From positions 248,001 through 312,000 of the forward strand of contig NZ_VWWL01000001.1 in the NCBI RefSeq assembly GCF_011752995.1: DNA of 64,000 nucleotides, read 5' to 3'. Positions 34,817-44,021 of the stretch are shown here, one piece after another. The notes under the pieces are model-generated. The model saw only the letters and a list, made by a program, of their open reading frames with translations. It searched no databases and was not told the origin of the DNA. The translations under genes were made by a program, and so were the position numbers. Position 1 is the first letter of the stretch. The number at the start of each line of letters is the position of its first letter. The stretch comes from Burkholderia sp. Ax-1724. Its GTDB lineage: Bacteria > Pseudomonadota > Gammaproteobacteria > Burkholderiales > Burkholderiaceae.

Positions 34817-37024
34817 ATGCGTAACGATGTCGGTCGCGAACAAAGCCCCGCTATTGTTCAGGATGTGTCGGCACTCCCGGTGTTCGATCTGCTCGAAAAC
34901 GTCCTGAATTATCGCCGTCTATTTTTCAGCGTCCTGTTATCGGGTTTGCTGCTGGGATGCCTCTACGTGCTGATTGCCACGCCGATGTACTCGGCCAACG
35001 CATTTATCCAGATCGAAGACAAAAAGAGCAGTGCGCTCGGTTCGTTGTCCACGGTGACGCGCGCGCTCGATGTCAATGGCTCTCCGATTCTCGGCGAGAT
35101 CGACGTCGCGCGTTCGCGCACGGTCGTCGCCGAGGCGGTCGATGCGGCGGCCGCGCAGACGAGCGTCACGGTCAAGAACACCTTCCCGGTATTGGGCCGC
35201 TGGCTTGCCACGATTCTGCCGCGGAACCCGGATGGACTCGCCGGCGCGCCGCTCGGCCTCACGCACTGGGCATGGGGCGGCGAGAACCTGACGGTCGGCT
35301 CGTTCGATGTGCCCGCGGCCCAGATGGGCAAGCGGCACGTGCTGGTGTACGAGGCCGACGGCAAATGGACGCTGCAGGATCGTAACGGCAACGAAGTGCT
35401 GAGCGGGAAGGTTGGCGAACTCGCCGTCTCGGGCGACTACCGGCTGCTGCTGAAAGCCGTGGCGGCGCGCCCGGGCACCGAGTTCGTCCTCGTCAGGCAC
35501 GCGACGCAGGCGACCGTCGACCAGATTATCAAGAAGCTCAACGTGGCCGAAACCAAGCGGGACTCGGGCGTCTTCGAACTGGAATACAACGAAAGCAATC
35601 CGTTCTATGCCGCACGCCTCGTCAATGCGATTGCCGACGCGTATCTGACGAACAACGTCACGCGCCGCGCGCAGGAGTCGGAACGCAGTCTCAGCTTCCT
35701 GAATTCGCAGATCCCGACTGTGCGCGCGCGGCTGCAAAAAGCGGAAGAAGCGCTCAACACGTTTCGTCTGCGTGAAGGCAGCATCGATGTGAACGGCGAA
35801 ATCAAGGTTTTGCTCGACCAGTCCGCCGCGATCGAGAAAGCCCGGCTGGAAACCAACCTGACTTACCAGGACATGCGCTCCAAGTTTCAGCTCGGTCAGC
35901 CGCCGCTGGATGCCGTGCTGGGAAAACTCAAGCAGCTCGACGTCGCATCGCATCAGCTGTCTGAGCGCATCGCGCAACTGCCCGGCTTGCAGCAGGAATA
36001 CCTGCGGCTCTCGCGCGATGTCGATGTCGAGAACCAGCTGTATGTGGGCCTGATGAACAACGCACAGCAGTTGCAGATCGCGACTGCGAGCAATGGCGGC
36101 AACGCGTCGATCGTGGATTACGCGGAAGTGGCGGAAAAGCCGAGCCGTCCGAATGCGATGCTCGCCATCGTGCTGGGTGGCGTGGCGGGTGCGCTGTTCG
36201 GCTTTATCGCCACGCAGCTCAAGGCACTCGGTGCGGGCCGGATTCGCGACCCGAAGCGGCTGGAGGCGGTCGTCGGTATCGATACGCTCGGCATCCTGCC
36301 GATCTCGCCGGCCCAGCAAATTGCGGCGGGCAAGCCGGAACATACCTTCCTGATCAGCGCGGAGGAAACGGAAACGCCGATCATCGAAGCGATGGAAAGC
36401 CTTGCGCTAGCCGTGCAATGCTCGCTGGCCGAGAAGGGCGACGGCAAGGTCGTGCTGATTACCTCGGCGGTGCCCAACCAGGGCAAGTCGTTGATCTCGG
36501 CCAACCTCGCGTATCTGCTGGCCGAAAAGGGACTCAAGACCCTGCTGCTGGATGCCGATATGCGCAAGTCCAAGGTTCATCGCTATCTTTCCGGCGATAC
36601 CAGCGACGGCTTGTCCGGCGTTCTCGAGGGCGCGTTCGAGCCGGCCGATGTGATCTCTCGCCCGACCGACAATTTCCACGCGCTGCCGGCCGGCAAGAAA
36701 ACGAGCAAGGCGGCCAAGCTGCTGAGCGCCGACAACTTCGGACCGGTGATCGCGTCGCTGCGGGAAGAATACGACGTCGTGATCGTCGATTCGCCGCCGG
36801 TGCTGCCGGTACTCGATGCGGCCGCGCTGTCGAGATTCGCGGACATGACGCTGTTCGTCGCGCGCCACGGAGAAGTGAGTTACGCCGAGGTCGCCGAATC
36901 GATGTCGCGGCTCGGGAAGGTCGGCACGACGGTCGATGGCCTCGTATTCAATGGCTTCGTCCCCTCGCCGCTGCGTTACGGGTATTACTCGAATGCTTAC
37001 CGGTACATGTCTGAGCAGAGCTGA
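34817..37024 (+). CDS. wzc: Wzc-type polysaccharide co-polymerase and BY-kinase
   Basis: About 735 residues. The ATG at 34817 is preferred over the in-frame TTG two codons upstream because TTTGGAG stands at the right distance. The N-terminal Wzz domain lies between membrane helices at about 35-58 (LFFSVLLSGLLLGCLYVLI) and about 450-470 (MLAIVLGGVAGALFGFIA). A large periplasmic coiled-coil part lies between them. The kinase has Walker A (SAVPNQGKSLISANLA, near 555), Walker A' (LLLDADMRKSK) and Walker B (VVIVDSPPVLPVLD), and ends with a tyrosine-rich tail (RYGYYSNAYRYMSEQS). Cycles of tail phosphorylation control the length of the Wzy-made polymer. No low-molecular-weight phosphatase or Wza-type export gene is adjacent. 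Confidence 0.93.
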   Translation: MRNDVGREQSPAIVQDVSALPVFDLLENVLNYRRLFFSVLLSGLLLGCLYVLIATPMYSANAFIQIEDKKSSALGSLSTVTRALDVNGSPILGEIDVARSRTVVAEAVDAAAAQTSVTVKNTFPVLGRWLATILPRNPDGLAGAPLGLTHWAWGGENLTVGSFDVPAAQMGKRHVLVYEADGKWTLQDRNGNEVLSGKVGELAVSGDYRLLLKAVAARPGTEFVLVRHATQATVDQIIKKLNVAETKRDSGVFELEYNESNPFYAARLVNAIADAYLTNNVTRRAQESERSLSFLNSQIPTVRARLQKAEEALNTFRLREGSIDVNGEIKVLLDQSAAIEKARLETNLTYQDMRSKFQLGQPPLDAVLGKLKQLDVASHQLSERIAQLPGLQQEYLRLSRDVDVENQLYVGLMNNAQQLQIATASNGGNASIVDYAEVAEKPSRPNAMLAIVLGGVAGALFGFIATQLKALGAGRIRDPKRLEAVVGIDTLGILPISPAQQIAAGKPEHTFLISAEETETPIIEAMESLALAVQCSLAEKGDGKVVLITSAVPNQGKSLISANLAYLLAEKGLKTLLLDADMRKSKVHRYLSGDTSDGLSGVLEGAFEPADVISRPTDNFHALPAGKKTSKAAKLLSADNFGPVIASLREEYDVVIVDSPPVLPVLDAAALSRFADMTLFVARHGEVSYAEVAESMSRLGKVGTTVDGLVFNGFVPSPLRYGYYSNAYRYMSEQS

Positions 37025-37117
37025 ATAGTTTCCACTGGCCGTGCCTGATCGCGAGGACCGCGCGTTCAGGCTGCGGACGGCCAGCACACATCTGCGGAAT
37101 CAAACAACGGACAGGCC

Positions 37118-38554
37118 ATGCAAATGCAACAGGCTAGCGAGCCGACCATTTCCCTGACCCACCTGATCGTTCCGGTCGTGGCCCTCGTCGCCTTGCTGTT
37201 CAATACGGCGCTGCCATCGCTCGGCTACGCACAGGCGAGCGCGACATGGACCTTCGTGCTGGCAGCGATCGCGGTTATTTATCTGGTGGCGACGCGACCG
37301 CTGTTTTCGGTGTCGATGCTCTATTTCATGATGATCGGCATGACCGCGTTCGTCGCCGGCATCGGCATCGAGGCGGGCGGTCTGATGATCGAAACGGCGG
37401 TCCGGGGCGAACCGAACGGCGCGTTTAGCCGGCTCCTGCTGTTCTATGTCGTATTCGTCAGCTGTGCGCTCTACGGCTTCGATCGTTTCCTGAATATTCG
37501 CGCGCCGAGCGTGCCGGTCGCGCTGATTACCGCCGACTCGCGCAGCGTGATGCTCGGATTTTCATTGGCACTCGCGATCATCGGCGCCGGTGTGGCGGCG
37601 GGCCTGACGCAAGGTTTCGCGCTGATCAACGGCGTGAACCGGTACACGATCCGGAACGACAGTACCGGGACCGATAGCGTGCTGTTCAACACGTTCCTCA
37701 ACAACCAGACCTTTCTCGCCCTGATTCTCGGCGCGCTTGCCACCAGCAGGAACCCGCTCGTCAGATGGTTTTCGGTCGCACTGATCGTCCTGACGACAGG
37801 TCTCTACATTCTTCACGGCGAGCAGTTCATGTCCGTGCTGCACTTCGGTCTCTCGGTGCTCGCTCCGGTGATCGCGGTGCTGCTGATGAGAGGCAAGCCG
37901 GTGCTGCGATATATGGCGATCGGGGGCGGCGTCGCGTTGATCATCGGGATCGCTTCGGTATTTTCCGCCTATCAGGGGCAGGGGCTCGACGTCAAAAACA
38001 CGATAACGGACCGCTCGCTATTGCAAGGGCAGGTCTGGTACGTGGTCGACTACGACGCGCATCTGTTCAGCGCGCCCGCGTTGGGCGGCGCACCGGCTTT
38101 CCGGCGCTTCGCCGAATCGCTGCTGTCGCTGACCCAGCCGGGTTTCGACGACGCCATTGGCGTGAGCGGCCTGCGCGACGTCATGGTCGCCTACGGCGAG
38201 CCGCATCTGATTTCGACCTATATCAAAGACGACGTCACCTTCACGATGGGACAGATGGCGGTCCCCGTGTTCTGGTTCGGCCTCGTCGGCGGCGCGTTGT
38301 TCGTTGCCTTCACGGGCGTGATATACGGGGCGCTTTGCGCATTGCAGATCGTGTTCGCGCTGCGTGGCGGCGTCATCATGCTCTGGCTGATCGTCAAGCT
38401 GCTGAGCTATGCGAACTCCGGAATCCAGCAAGGCGACTATTGGTCTTTCTTCAGCGTCCGCACGTTGCTGTACGTGGCGATGACGTTCCTCTGGTGGAGG
38501 CTGGTTGATTCGCGGGCCGCGCCGATCAAACTGAAACGGCTGGTGGCACAGTGA
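37118..38554 (+). CDS. Candidate Wzy-type polysaccharide polymerase
   Basis: A 478-residue protein with about eleven membrane segments and a long loop in the centre (from about FSAYQGQGLDVKNTI to DAIGVSGLRDVMVAYGE). Wzy proteins share little sequence; this assignment relies on topology, length and position between wzc and wzx. The loop has R and H residues that such polymerases use for catalysis, but no clear signature is visible. It probably joins lipid-linked repeat units on the periplasmic side. The stop overlaps the GTG of the flippase gene by 4 nt (GTGA), and a 93-nt gap separates it from wzc. Confidence 0.72.
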   Translation: MQMQQASEPTISLTHLIVPVVALVALLFNTALPSLGYAQASATWTFVLAAIAVIYLVATRPLFSVSMLYFMMIGMTAFVAGIGIEAGGLMIETAVRGEPNGAFSRLLLFYVVFVSCALYGFDRFLNIRAPSVPVALITADSRSVMLGFSLALAIIGAGVAAGLTQGFALINGVNRYTIRNDSTGTDSVLFNTFLNNQTFLALILGALATSRNPLVRWFSVALIVLTTGLYILHGEQFMSVLHFGLSVLAPVIAVLLMRGKPVLRYMAIGGGVALIIGIASVFSAYQGQGLDVKNTITDRSLLQGQVWYVVDYDAHLFSAPALGGAPAFRRFAESLLSLTQPGFDDAIGVSGLRDVMVAYGEPHLISTYIKDDVTFTMGQMAVPVFWFGLVGGALFVAFTGVIYGALCALQIVFALRGGVIMLWLIVKLLSYANSGIQQGDYWSFFSVRTLLYVAMTFLWWRLVDSRAAPIKLKRLVAQ

Positions 38555-39786
38555 AATCTTTTCGAACCCTGCTGTTTTCCTCGCTGTCCGGCGTCGTATG
38601 CGAAAAGGCGATCGGCGCGCTCGCGGCGGTCGCGAGCAACCACCTGTTCGCCACGCTGTACGGTGCGCGGTTTTTCGGCGAATTGCAGTTTGCCTTATCG
38701 CTCGCCTATGTCGTCAGTAGTGCTGCATTGATCTTCAGCGCCCAGGCCGTGTCGCCGATCTTCGGCCGACATCCGCGGCTGCGGCACCTCGTGTTCTATC
38801 GCGCGTTCCGTTTGCGTCTGGGCTCCACGCTCAGCGTGACGCTGCTGTTTCTGGTTGTCGTCGCCTTGCTGACGCAGTCCTCGAACAACGCGCTGATGCT
38901 GGTCGCCGGACTCGTGATGCTATGCGAGCCCATCGCGCTCGGCTCGCTGATGGCCTACGCGGAAACCAAGCCGTGGGTCATCACGCGGGCGAAAGCCTAC
39001 GCGAGCGGCGTGCGGGTGCTGTGGCTGCTGGGCGCCGCTCACGCGTCGGTCGGCGCGGTCATCGCCTCGTTCGCCTGGCCGCTCGAAGCCTACGTGGCGG
39101 CGGCCGCGCCGTTCACCCGTTACCGGACGCTCGCGTTCAACCGGCCGCCGTCCCTGCACGGCTCGGAAACGGTCAAGCGAACGCTGATCGTTCGCGGACT
39201 CCGGATGTGGCCCGCGATTGCCGCGAGCGTGCTGGTGCTGCGCATGGACCGGCTGTTGCTCGGCACGCTGATGTCGAAGACGGACCTCGGTATCTATGCG
39301 GCTGCGGCGTCGCTCGTCGAGCAGTGGAATTCCGTGGGCACGACGCTCGCGCTGGCGCTTGCCCCGGCCATGGTGTTCGTCGCGCGCGGCGAAGACCAGC
39401 TGCGCAGCAAGGCGATCAAGCTCAGCGCGTATCTGGCGGTAATCGCCGCGGTGGCGCTCGTCGGAAGCCTGTTCGTCGGGCGCGCGGTGTTCCTCGTGAT
39501 CTATGGCCCCGCGTTCGAAGCCGGCATTCCCGTGATGATCTTCGGCACGGCCTGCTCGATCGCGACGTTCGTGGACGCGGGGCTGACGACCTGGCTCATC
39601 GCCGCGCGCCGTTACCGGCTGATGACGATCAAGCTGCTCGTGACCATCGCCGCGATCGGCGTGGCGCCATTCGTCATGCCGACGGCGCTCATGATGTATG
39701 CGCCGGCGGTAGGGACGGCCTTGTCGATCGTCCTGTTCTGGGCTGCCGTCTTCGGACAGGGGCAACGTTTAAAGGTGGCGCAATGA
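38551..39786 (+). CDS. Wzx-type flippase (MATE-like/polysaccharide transporter family)
   Basis: A 411-residue membrane protein with about twelve helices, of the polysaccharide-transport branch of the MOP superfamily. It starts VKSFRTLLFSSLSGVVCEKA at a GTG, then FFGELQFALSLAYVVSSAAL, VLRMDRLLLGTLMSKTDLG and IYGPAFEAGIPVMIFGTACS, the last a typical Y-G-x-x-F/A-x-x-x-x-x-x-x segment late in Wzx proteins. It should move the undecaprenyl-linked repeat unit to the periplasmic face. It overlaps the polymerase gene before it and the glycosyltransferase gene after it, each by 4 nt. A second Wzx is encoded at 54312-55574. Confidence 0.87.
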   Translation: MKSFRTLLFSSLSGVVCEKAIGALAAVASNHLFATLYGARFFGELQFALSLAYVVSSAALIFSAQAVSPIFGRHPRLRHLVFYRAFRLRLGSTLSVTLLFLVVVALLTQSSNNALMLVAGLVMLCEPIALGSLMAYAETKPWVITRAKAYASGVRVLWLLGAAHASVGAVIASFAWPLEAYVAAAAPFTRYRTLAFNRPPSLHGSETVKRTLIVRGLRMWPAIAASVLVLRMDRLLLGTLMSKTDLGIYAAAASLVEQWNSVGTTLALALAPAMVFVARGEDQLRSKAIKLSAYLAVIAAVALVGSLFVGRAVFLVIYGPAFEAGIPVMIFGTACSIATFVDAGLTTWLIAARRYRLMTIKLLVTIAAIGVAPFVMPTALMMYAPAVGTALSIVLFWAAVFGQGQRLKVAQ

Positions 39787-41024
39787 AACTCTGCCTCTGC
39801 AATAACCGCTTTCCGCCGCATGTCGTCGGCGGCACCGAAGTGGTCGTCTACGATCTCGCGGTTCAGCTTCGCGACCGCGGGCATGACGTGTCGATCTTTA
39901 CCCTGTCGGATTCGCGCTCGGCAGAAACCGTGGTTGTCGATGGTCTGCACGTGCACAGCATGCCGAATACGAACATCTACAACCAGTTTTCGCACGCTGA
40001 GCGCAGCGGGCTGAAAAAGGCCTTGTTCGGCGCATTGGATACGTTCAACCCGCTCGTATTCTTCTACGTGCTGCGCCATTTGCGGCGCCTCGGTATCGAC
40101 GTGCTGTGCACGAACAACCTCAAGGGCATGGGGCCGGCCATCTGGCTCGCTGCTTGGTGTTTGCGGATTCCCGTCGTGCATGTGCTGCATGACTATTGGC
40201 TGATCTGTCCGACCTCGACGATGTTCCGCAATGGCCGCGCATGCGAACAGGCCTGCAAGGGGTGCCGGAGCGTTTCGGCGCCCAAGGCGTGGTTCTCGCG
40301 GCTGGTCGGGCATGTGGTGGGCGTCAGCGAATTCGTGCTGGAACGCCATCGACGGCAAAACTTCTTCGGCGCCGCGCAGCCCTGCGTCATTCATAACGCG
40401 CGGCAGCCGTTCAGCGCTGTTCCTGCCATACCCGTCGAACCGCGCAAGCCTTTTCGAATCGGCTTCATTGGACGCACCGACGCGACGAAAGGTATTCGCG
40501 AGTTCTTTGCGGGCGCGGCTGCGGCGCGAACAGGCAACCTCGAGTTGCATATTGCCGGCCGGGACAACGAACGGATTCTGGATCAACTGATCGCGGAGTA
40601 CCCCGATCTGCGGGTCGTGCGTTATGGCTTTATGCCGGCTAAAGATTTTTATCCGCTTGTCGATCTGGTGGTCGTGACGTCGATGTGGAACGAACCGTTC
40701 GGCATGGTCGCGTTCGAGCCGTGGGAATTCTTCAAGCCATCCATTGCGTTTACGTCCGGTGGATTGCCCGAAGTATTCAGTGCTTTTCCCGAATTGACGG
40801 TCCCGCGAGGCGACGTCGCGGCGCTCGGTGCGCTGATTCGCCGCTTTATCGACGATCCGGCTTTCTATCGCGACATGGCTCGCCGTTGCCACGAACGGCG
40901 CAGTCACTTCTTGCCGCCGCGACAACTGCAGCAATTCGAAGCGGTCCTGCGAGCTGCCGCGAGACGGGATCGGCGCGCAGCGAGTGTGAGCGTAATCGAA
41001 GCCGACCGGGACGCTCGCAGCTAA
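39783..41024 (+). CDS. Glycosyltransferase family 4
   Basis: About 413 residues. The ATG at 39783 overlaps the flippase stop (ATGA). It starts MKLCLCNNRFPPHVVGGTE, has VVHVLHDYWLICPTSTMF (the H-D-Y-W/F-x-x-x-P pattern of many GT4 enzymes), CKGCRSV with a Cys pair, FRIGFIGRTDATKGIREFF, LELHIAGRDNERIL, and EPFGMVAFEPWEFFKPSIAF, where the E-P-F-G-M-x-x-x-E signature of the donor site is seen. It probably adds a sugar of the repeat unit on the cytoplasmic side. The C-terminal tail is Arg-rich. The next gene starts after a 276-bp gap that contains TATAAA at 41171-41176. Confidence 0.9.
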   Translation: MKLCLCNNRFPPHVVGGTEVVVYDLAVQLRDRGHDVSIFTLSDSRSAETVVVDGLHVHSMPNTNIYNQFSHAERSGLKKALFGALDTFNPLVFFYVLRHLRRLGIDVLCTNNLKGMGPAIWLAAWCLRIPVVHVLHDYWLICPTSTMFRNGRACEQACKGCRSVSAPKAWFSRLVGHVVGVSEFVLERHRRQNFFGAAQPCVIHNARQPFSAVPAIPVEPRKPFRIGFIGRTDATKGIREFFAGAAAARTGNLELHIAGRDNERILDQLIAEYPDLRVVRYGFMPAKDFYPLVDLVVVTSMWNEPFGMVAFEPWEFFKPSIAFTSGGLPEVFSAFPELTVPRGDVAALGALIRRFIDDPAFYRDMARRCHERRSHFLPPRQLQQFEAVLRAAARRDRRAASVSVIEADRDARS

Positions 41025-41300
41025 TCCGGTGTGCGGACGGGATGGACGCGCCAGCCGCCCCGGACGCATACGTATTGCAAATTCGGCGACGCAGCGGATT
41101 TGCGAAGCATGGAGGTTGGCGGAAGTTTAACGGCCAGCCTGGTGTTCTGATTAATTAGTATGGCGAATAGTATAAAGAGAAAGGTGGATTTCTGTGAATA
41201 TCGGTAAAGAGATTCCATTGATATCGCGGCACTTCGGATCTGAACTTGCTTCCGTAGCCCAGCGGAACGATTCAGGAACTATTTCCGCTCGGGAGGCATC

Positions 41301-42581
41301 ATGAGAAAACGCGTACTGATGGTAATGACCCGGGAGATTCCCCGGGCCGCGTCCAATGGACGCGAGCGCACGTTGTGTTTTATTCGCAAAGCGATCGGCA
41401 TGGATGCGGATGTGCGCGAACTCAAGATTCACTCCGTATTCGAAACGGGTACGCTCGCCTCGAAGCTGCGCGCCGGGCTCAGGGTCGCCGAAGGTCTGGT
41501 GACGGGCCGGCCTTGCGCACTGCAAGTCGCCATGTTCGCCAGTGCCGACGGAAAGAAGCGGCTGGTCGAGGCGATCGAAGACTATCAGCCCGACGTCATC
41601 TATTTCGACGGCATCCGGATGGTCGACTATGCTGCCTTCGTGCGCCGGCGCTATCCGTCGAGCCATATCATCAGCGACCTGGACGATCTGATGTCGCGGC
41701 GCGCCCATATCCTGAGAACCGGCAATTTCGCGTTGTCCGTCGGCTACCTTGCCAAGTCGATTCCCCCTGCCATCGTTTCGCTGATCAATTCGCGATTCGC
41801 CCGCAATCTGCTGCTCAGATACGAGGAGTCTGCACTGAAAGGCCATGAGCGGCGGGCGACGACGGTGTCGAATGCCGTCACGCTGGTGTCGACGACGGAT
41901 GCCGACGCGTTGACCCGCATCCTTCCCGGTGCGTTGAAAAGGCGGGTGTATGTGATCGCGCCGCCGGTTGACTCGGTCAAGCCGGCGGTGCGGCCCGCCG
42001 ATCCGGTTCGGTTCGTATTCGTTGGTGCGGACAGCCAGTTGCAGAACCGGCTTGCAATCGAATATCTGCTGGCATCCTGGAAGAAGCTCGAATTGAGCTT
42101 GCCACTCGTTATATACGGGCGCATGTCCCGTCAATACGAAGCGGTGCCGAACGTCGTGTTCGCCGGCTTTGCCAGGACGCTCGACGAAGTCTATACGCCT
42201 AACTCGATTGCCCTATGTCCGACATTTTTGCGCGGCGGCATCAAGTCGAAGGTACTCGAGGCTGTCTCGTTCGGTTGCGTTCCGGTTGGCAACGACGCTG
42301 CGTACGAGGGGCTGAATTTCGAAGATGCCGCTCTGGCGATGGATGAGGCGCGACTGCATCGTTTCCTCGGCGATCCTTCCGGCGATCTGGATGAAGTCAT
42401 GGAGGCCGCGACGCGGTTTGCGGCTTTCTGCGAGCGCAATTTCAGCATGCCGGTGTTTGCACGGCGTTGGGGCGATCTGCTGCGGCCGGTGTACGTTCCG
42501 GAGACCGAGACAAGTGGTGTTGTCGGCGAAGGGAAAATGTCCACCATCGCGCAGCGTAGTAGTCCGGCAAAGCTGCCGTGA
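41301..42581 (+). CDS. Glycosyltransferase, GT-B type
   Basis: A 426-residue protein. It opens MRKRVLMVMTREIPRAASNG with a ribosome site GGGAGG 9 nt upstream. DVIYFDGIRMVDYAAFV, HIISDLDDLMSRR, VSTTDADALTRIL, VRFVFVGADSQLQNRLAI, NVVFAGFARTLDEVYTP and GGIKSKVLEAVSFGCVPVGN follow. This last part, G-x-x-x-K-x-L-E-A-x-x-x-G, is the donor site seen in a group of GT4-like enzymes (compare WbiE/TuaC-like). The C-terminal 25 residues are unordered-looking. The gene has its own gap of 276 bp upstream and a strong convergent terminator right after its stop. Confidence 0.84.
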   Translation: MRKRVLMVMTREIPRAASNGRERTLCFIRKAIGMDADVRELKIHSVFETGTLASKLRAGLRVAEGLVTGRPCALQVAMFASADGKKRLVEAIEDYQPDVIYFDGIRMVDYAAFVRRRYPSSHIISDLDDLMSRRAHILRTGNFALSVGYLAKSIPPAIVSLINSRFARNLLLRYEESALKGHERRATTVSNAVTLVSTTDADALTRILPGALKRRVYVIAPPVDSVKPAVRPADPVRFVFVGADSQLQNRLAIEYLLASWKKLELSLPLVIYGRMSRQYEAVPNVVFAGFARTLDEVYTPNSIALCPTFLRGGIKSKVLEAVSFGCVPVGNDAAYEGLNFEDAALAMDEARLHRFLGDPSGDLDEVMEAATRFAAFCERNFSMPVFARRWGDLLRPVYVPETETSGVVGEGKMSTIAQRSSPAKLP

Positions 42582-42587
42582 GCGTGG

Positions 42588-42621
42588 CGCGGTGACTCAC
42601 GCCTTGCCGTGAGTCACCGCG
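42588..42621. terminator. Long perfect hairpin between convergent genes
   Basis: A 14-bp perfect inverted repeat, CGCGGTGACTCACG and its complement, has a 6-nt loop (CCTTGC). It begins 7 nt after the stop of the + strand glycosyltransferase and lies 111 nt after the stop of the - strand PhyH gene, so it probably terminates both. No T-run follows, so it may work with Rho or as an mRNA stabiliser. Confidence 0.65.
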
Positions 42622-42731
42622 AGGCGTGTACGGCGCCAGATGGATTCGTTCCAGAAGGATTGCGTTGCCTGAGCAGGAGAGGGGCGCGCAATAGAAGTCC
42701 CTGGAAGTTCCGGCGCACCCCGCTTGACGTG

Positions 42732-43661
42732 CTATATGCGCTTCCGCTTGTGCATCAACGTCCACCAGCGGCGTTTGAATCCATAATAAAGACGATACGG
42801 ATCGATATTGTTCCGTCGCATCACGCGCCGATACAGAGCGGTAATTTTCCCCTTGCCCCGCAGCCAATTGACTTCGATCTCGTCTCGCGTCGTGGTCTGA
42901 TTGAGCCAGTTGAACTCGCGGTATTCCGTCGAAACGGTAGCGGGAACATCGAAGACGACGACATAGGCAAAGCGCGCCGTTGCGGTGACATTCGGCCCGG
43001 CACCATGCAACGTGCGGCCCAGATGAACCGTACATCCGCCAACCGGCACAGGACAGAAGATTGCGTCGTCGGGATCGAATCCTTCATAGCATTCAATTCC
43101 GTGCGAACGTTCCTTGCCCGGGAGTTTTCTATGAGGCTGAACGCTCCACCGATGCGAACCCGGAATAAAACGAAGACAGCCGTTTTCGATAGTCGCCGGT
43201 TGCAGAGGTAGCCAGAAGCTCACTTCCTGGTAGTTGAACCGCGGGTCGTGAAATGCTTCGTCCTGATGCCAGGGGGTTTCAGGGCCGGCCACCGGCGGCT
43301 TGTAGAAGAGGTGATCTCCCGCGAAGCGCGCCTTGGGACCGAGAACCTGCCTCGCGAGGACTTCGAGCCGCTTGTGATAATTGGTTCGGCGCAGCCGCGG
43401 ATTGAAGTTGCTCGGCATACTGAGCTGCGTCAATGCCGTCGAGGCGAGAGGATTGTCGCCAATGAAGTCGAACAAAGCCCCCTCCTGGGCACCCGCGCCG
43501 GCGAATATCAGTCGCTCACAGATGCCTTTCAGTTCGGCTATTTCTTCCAGCGAGGCAATGTTCTCAAACGAACCGAAGCCACGCTCTCGAAGCGTGGCAA
43601 TCTGATCGGCGAGTAAACTGTTCTGCGTGAGACGATCGGGGAGCACAAAGTTTGTTTGCAT
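42732..43661 (-). CDS. Phytanoyl-CoA dioxygenase (PhyH) family protein
   Basis: A 309-residue Fe(II)/2-oxoglutarate oxygenase. The facial triad appears as H-x-D in TPWHQDEAFHDPRF and the distal His in VHLGRTLHGAGPN, followed by the 2-oxoglutarate-binding Arg in TARFAYVVVF. VSFWLPLQPATIENGCLRFI and PGSHRWS are also characteristic of the family. GGAG lies 8 nt before the ATG at 43661. Such enzymes hydroxylate small molecules or lipids; in a glycan locus it may hydroxylate a sugar or a lipid carrier part, but the substrate is not evident. It is the end gene of three - strand genes separated by long AT-rich gaps. Confidence 0.85.
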   Translation of the reverse strand: MQTNFVLPDRLTQNSLLADQIATLRERGFGSFENIASLEEIAELKGICERLIFAGAGAQEGALFDFIGDNPLASTALTQLSMPSNFNPRLRRTNYHKRLEVLARQVLGPKARFAGDHLFYKPPVAGPETPWHQDEAFHDPRFNYQEVSFWLPLQPATIENGCLRFIPGSHRWSVQPHRKLPGKERSHGIECYEGFDPDDAIFCPVPVGGCTVHLGRTLHGAGPNVTATARFAYVVVFDVPATVSTEYREFNWLNQTTTRDEIEVNWLRGKGKITALYRRVMRRNNIDPYRLYYGFKRRWWTLMHKRKRI

Positions 43662-43734
43662 GTCTTCTCCAATGCGTTCCGACCTTGATGGAATAATCTT
43701 AAAAGTTGTTAATTGTTAAATATGTTCGATACCG

Positions 43735-43866
43735 CCTATATCGGCACTTTCATGTTGTTGTCATATAGGGCTGTCATCGAATGTCTATTTCTCGATATAG
43801 GTACTCTTACTATTTCTCGGCAGGCTCTCTCGCATTTTGCGAGTTTTTCTATTGAGACCTATAGGT
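43735..43866. repeat. Inverted CCTATA-type repeats upstream of the PhyH gene
   Basis: CCTATATCG at 43735-43743 and its complement CGATATAGG at 43793-43801 form a 9-bp inverted pair; CATATAGGG occurs at 43762-43770 and the perfect palindrome ACCTATAGGT at 43857-43866. The four related sites in 130 bp, in the region expected to control the PhyH gene, could bind a dimeric regulator. None resembles a regulator site I know. Confidence 0.4.
43829..43848 (+). terminator. Intrinsic terminator without an obvious gene
   Basis: CTCGCA, a TTT loop, TGCGAG and then TTTTT form a short textbook terminator on the + strand. No + strand gene lies upstream of it within the region; the only neighbour is the PhyH gene on the opposite strand. 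It may end a small RNA, or stop read-through from antisense transcription. Confidence 0.5.
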
Positions 43867-43981
43867 ATTAGACGATTGAGCGATGAATGGATTGAATAGC
43901 ACGGTGTCGTGTTGCGATCGACAAAGAGTTATCCGTGAATAATTTGTGACGACTCATGCAGTCATGCAAAGTGAGCGATAA

Positions 43982-44021
43982 GTCGAGATCGGTCGGCACG
44001 CGCGTGCCGACCGATCTCGAC
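43982..44021. repeat. Perfect 40-bp palindrome
   Basis: The left half GTCGAGATCGGTCGGCACGC is followed directly by its exact reverse complement. In RNA it would make a stem of 19 bp or so with a minimal loop. It is placed about 255 bp after the stop of the - strand glycosyltransferase (44277) and about 320 bp upstream of the PhyH start. There is no T-run on either strand. It could be a terminator or processing hairpin, a protein-binding site, or a relic of a mobile element. Confidence 0.75.
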
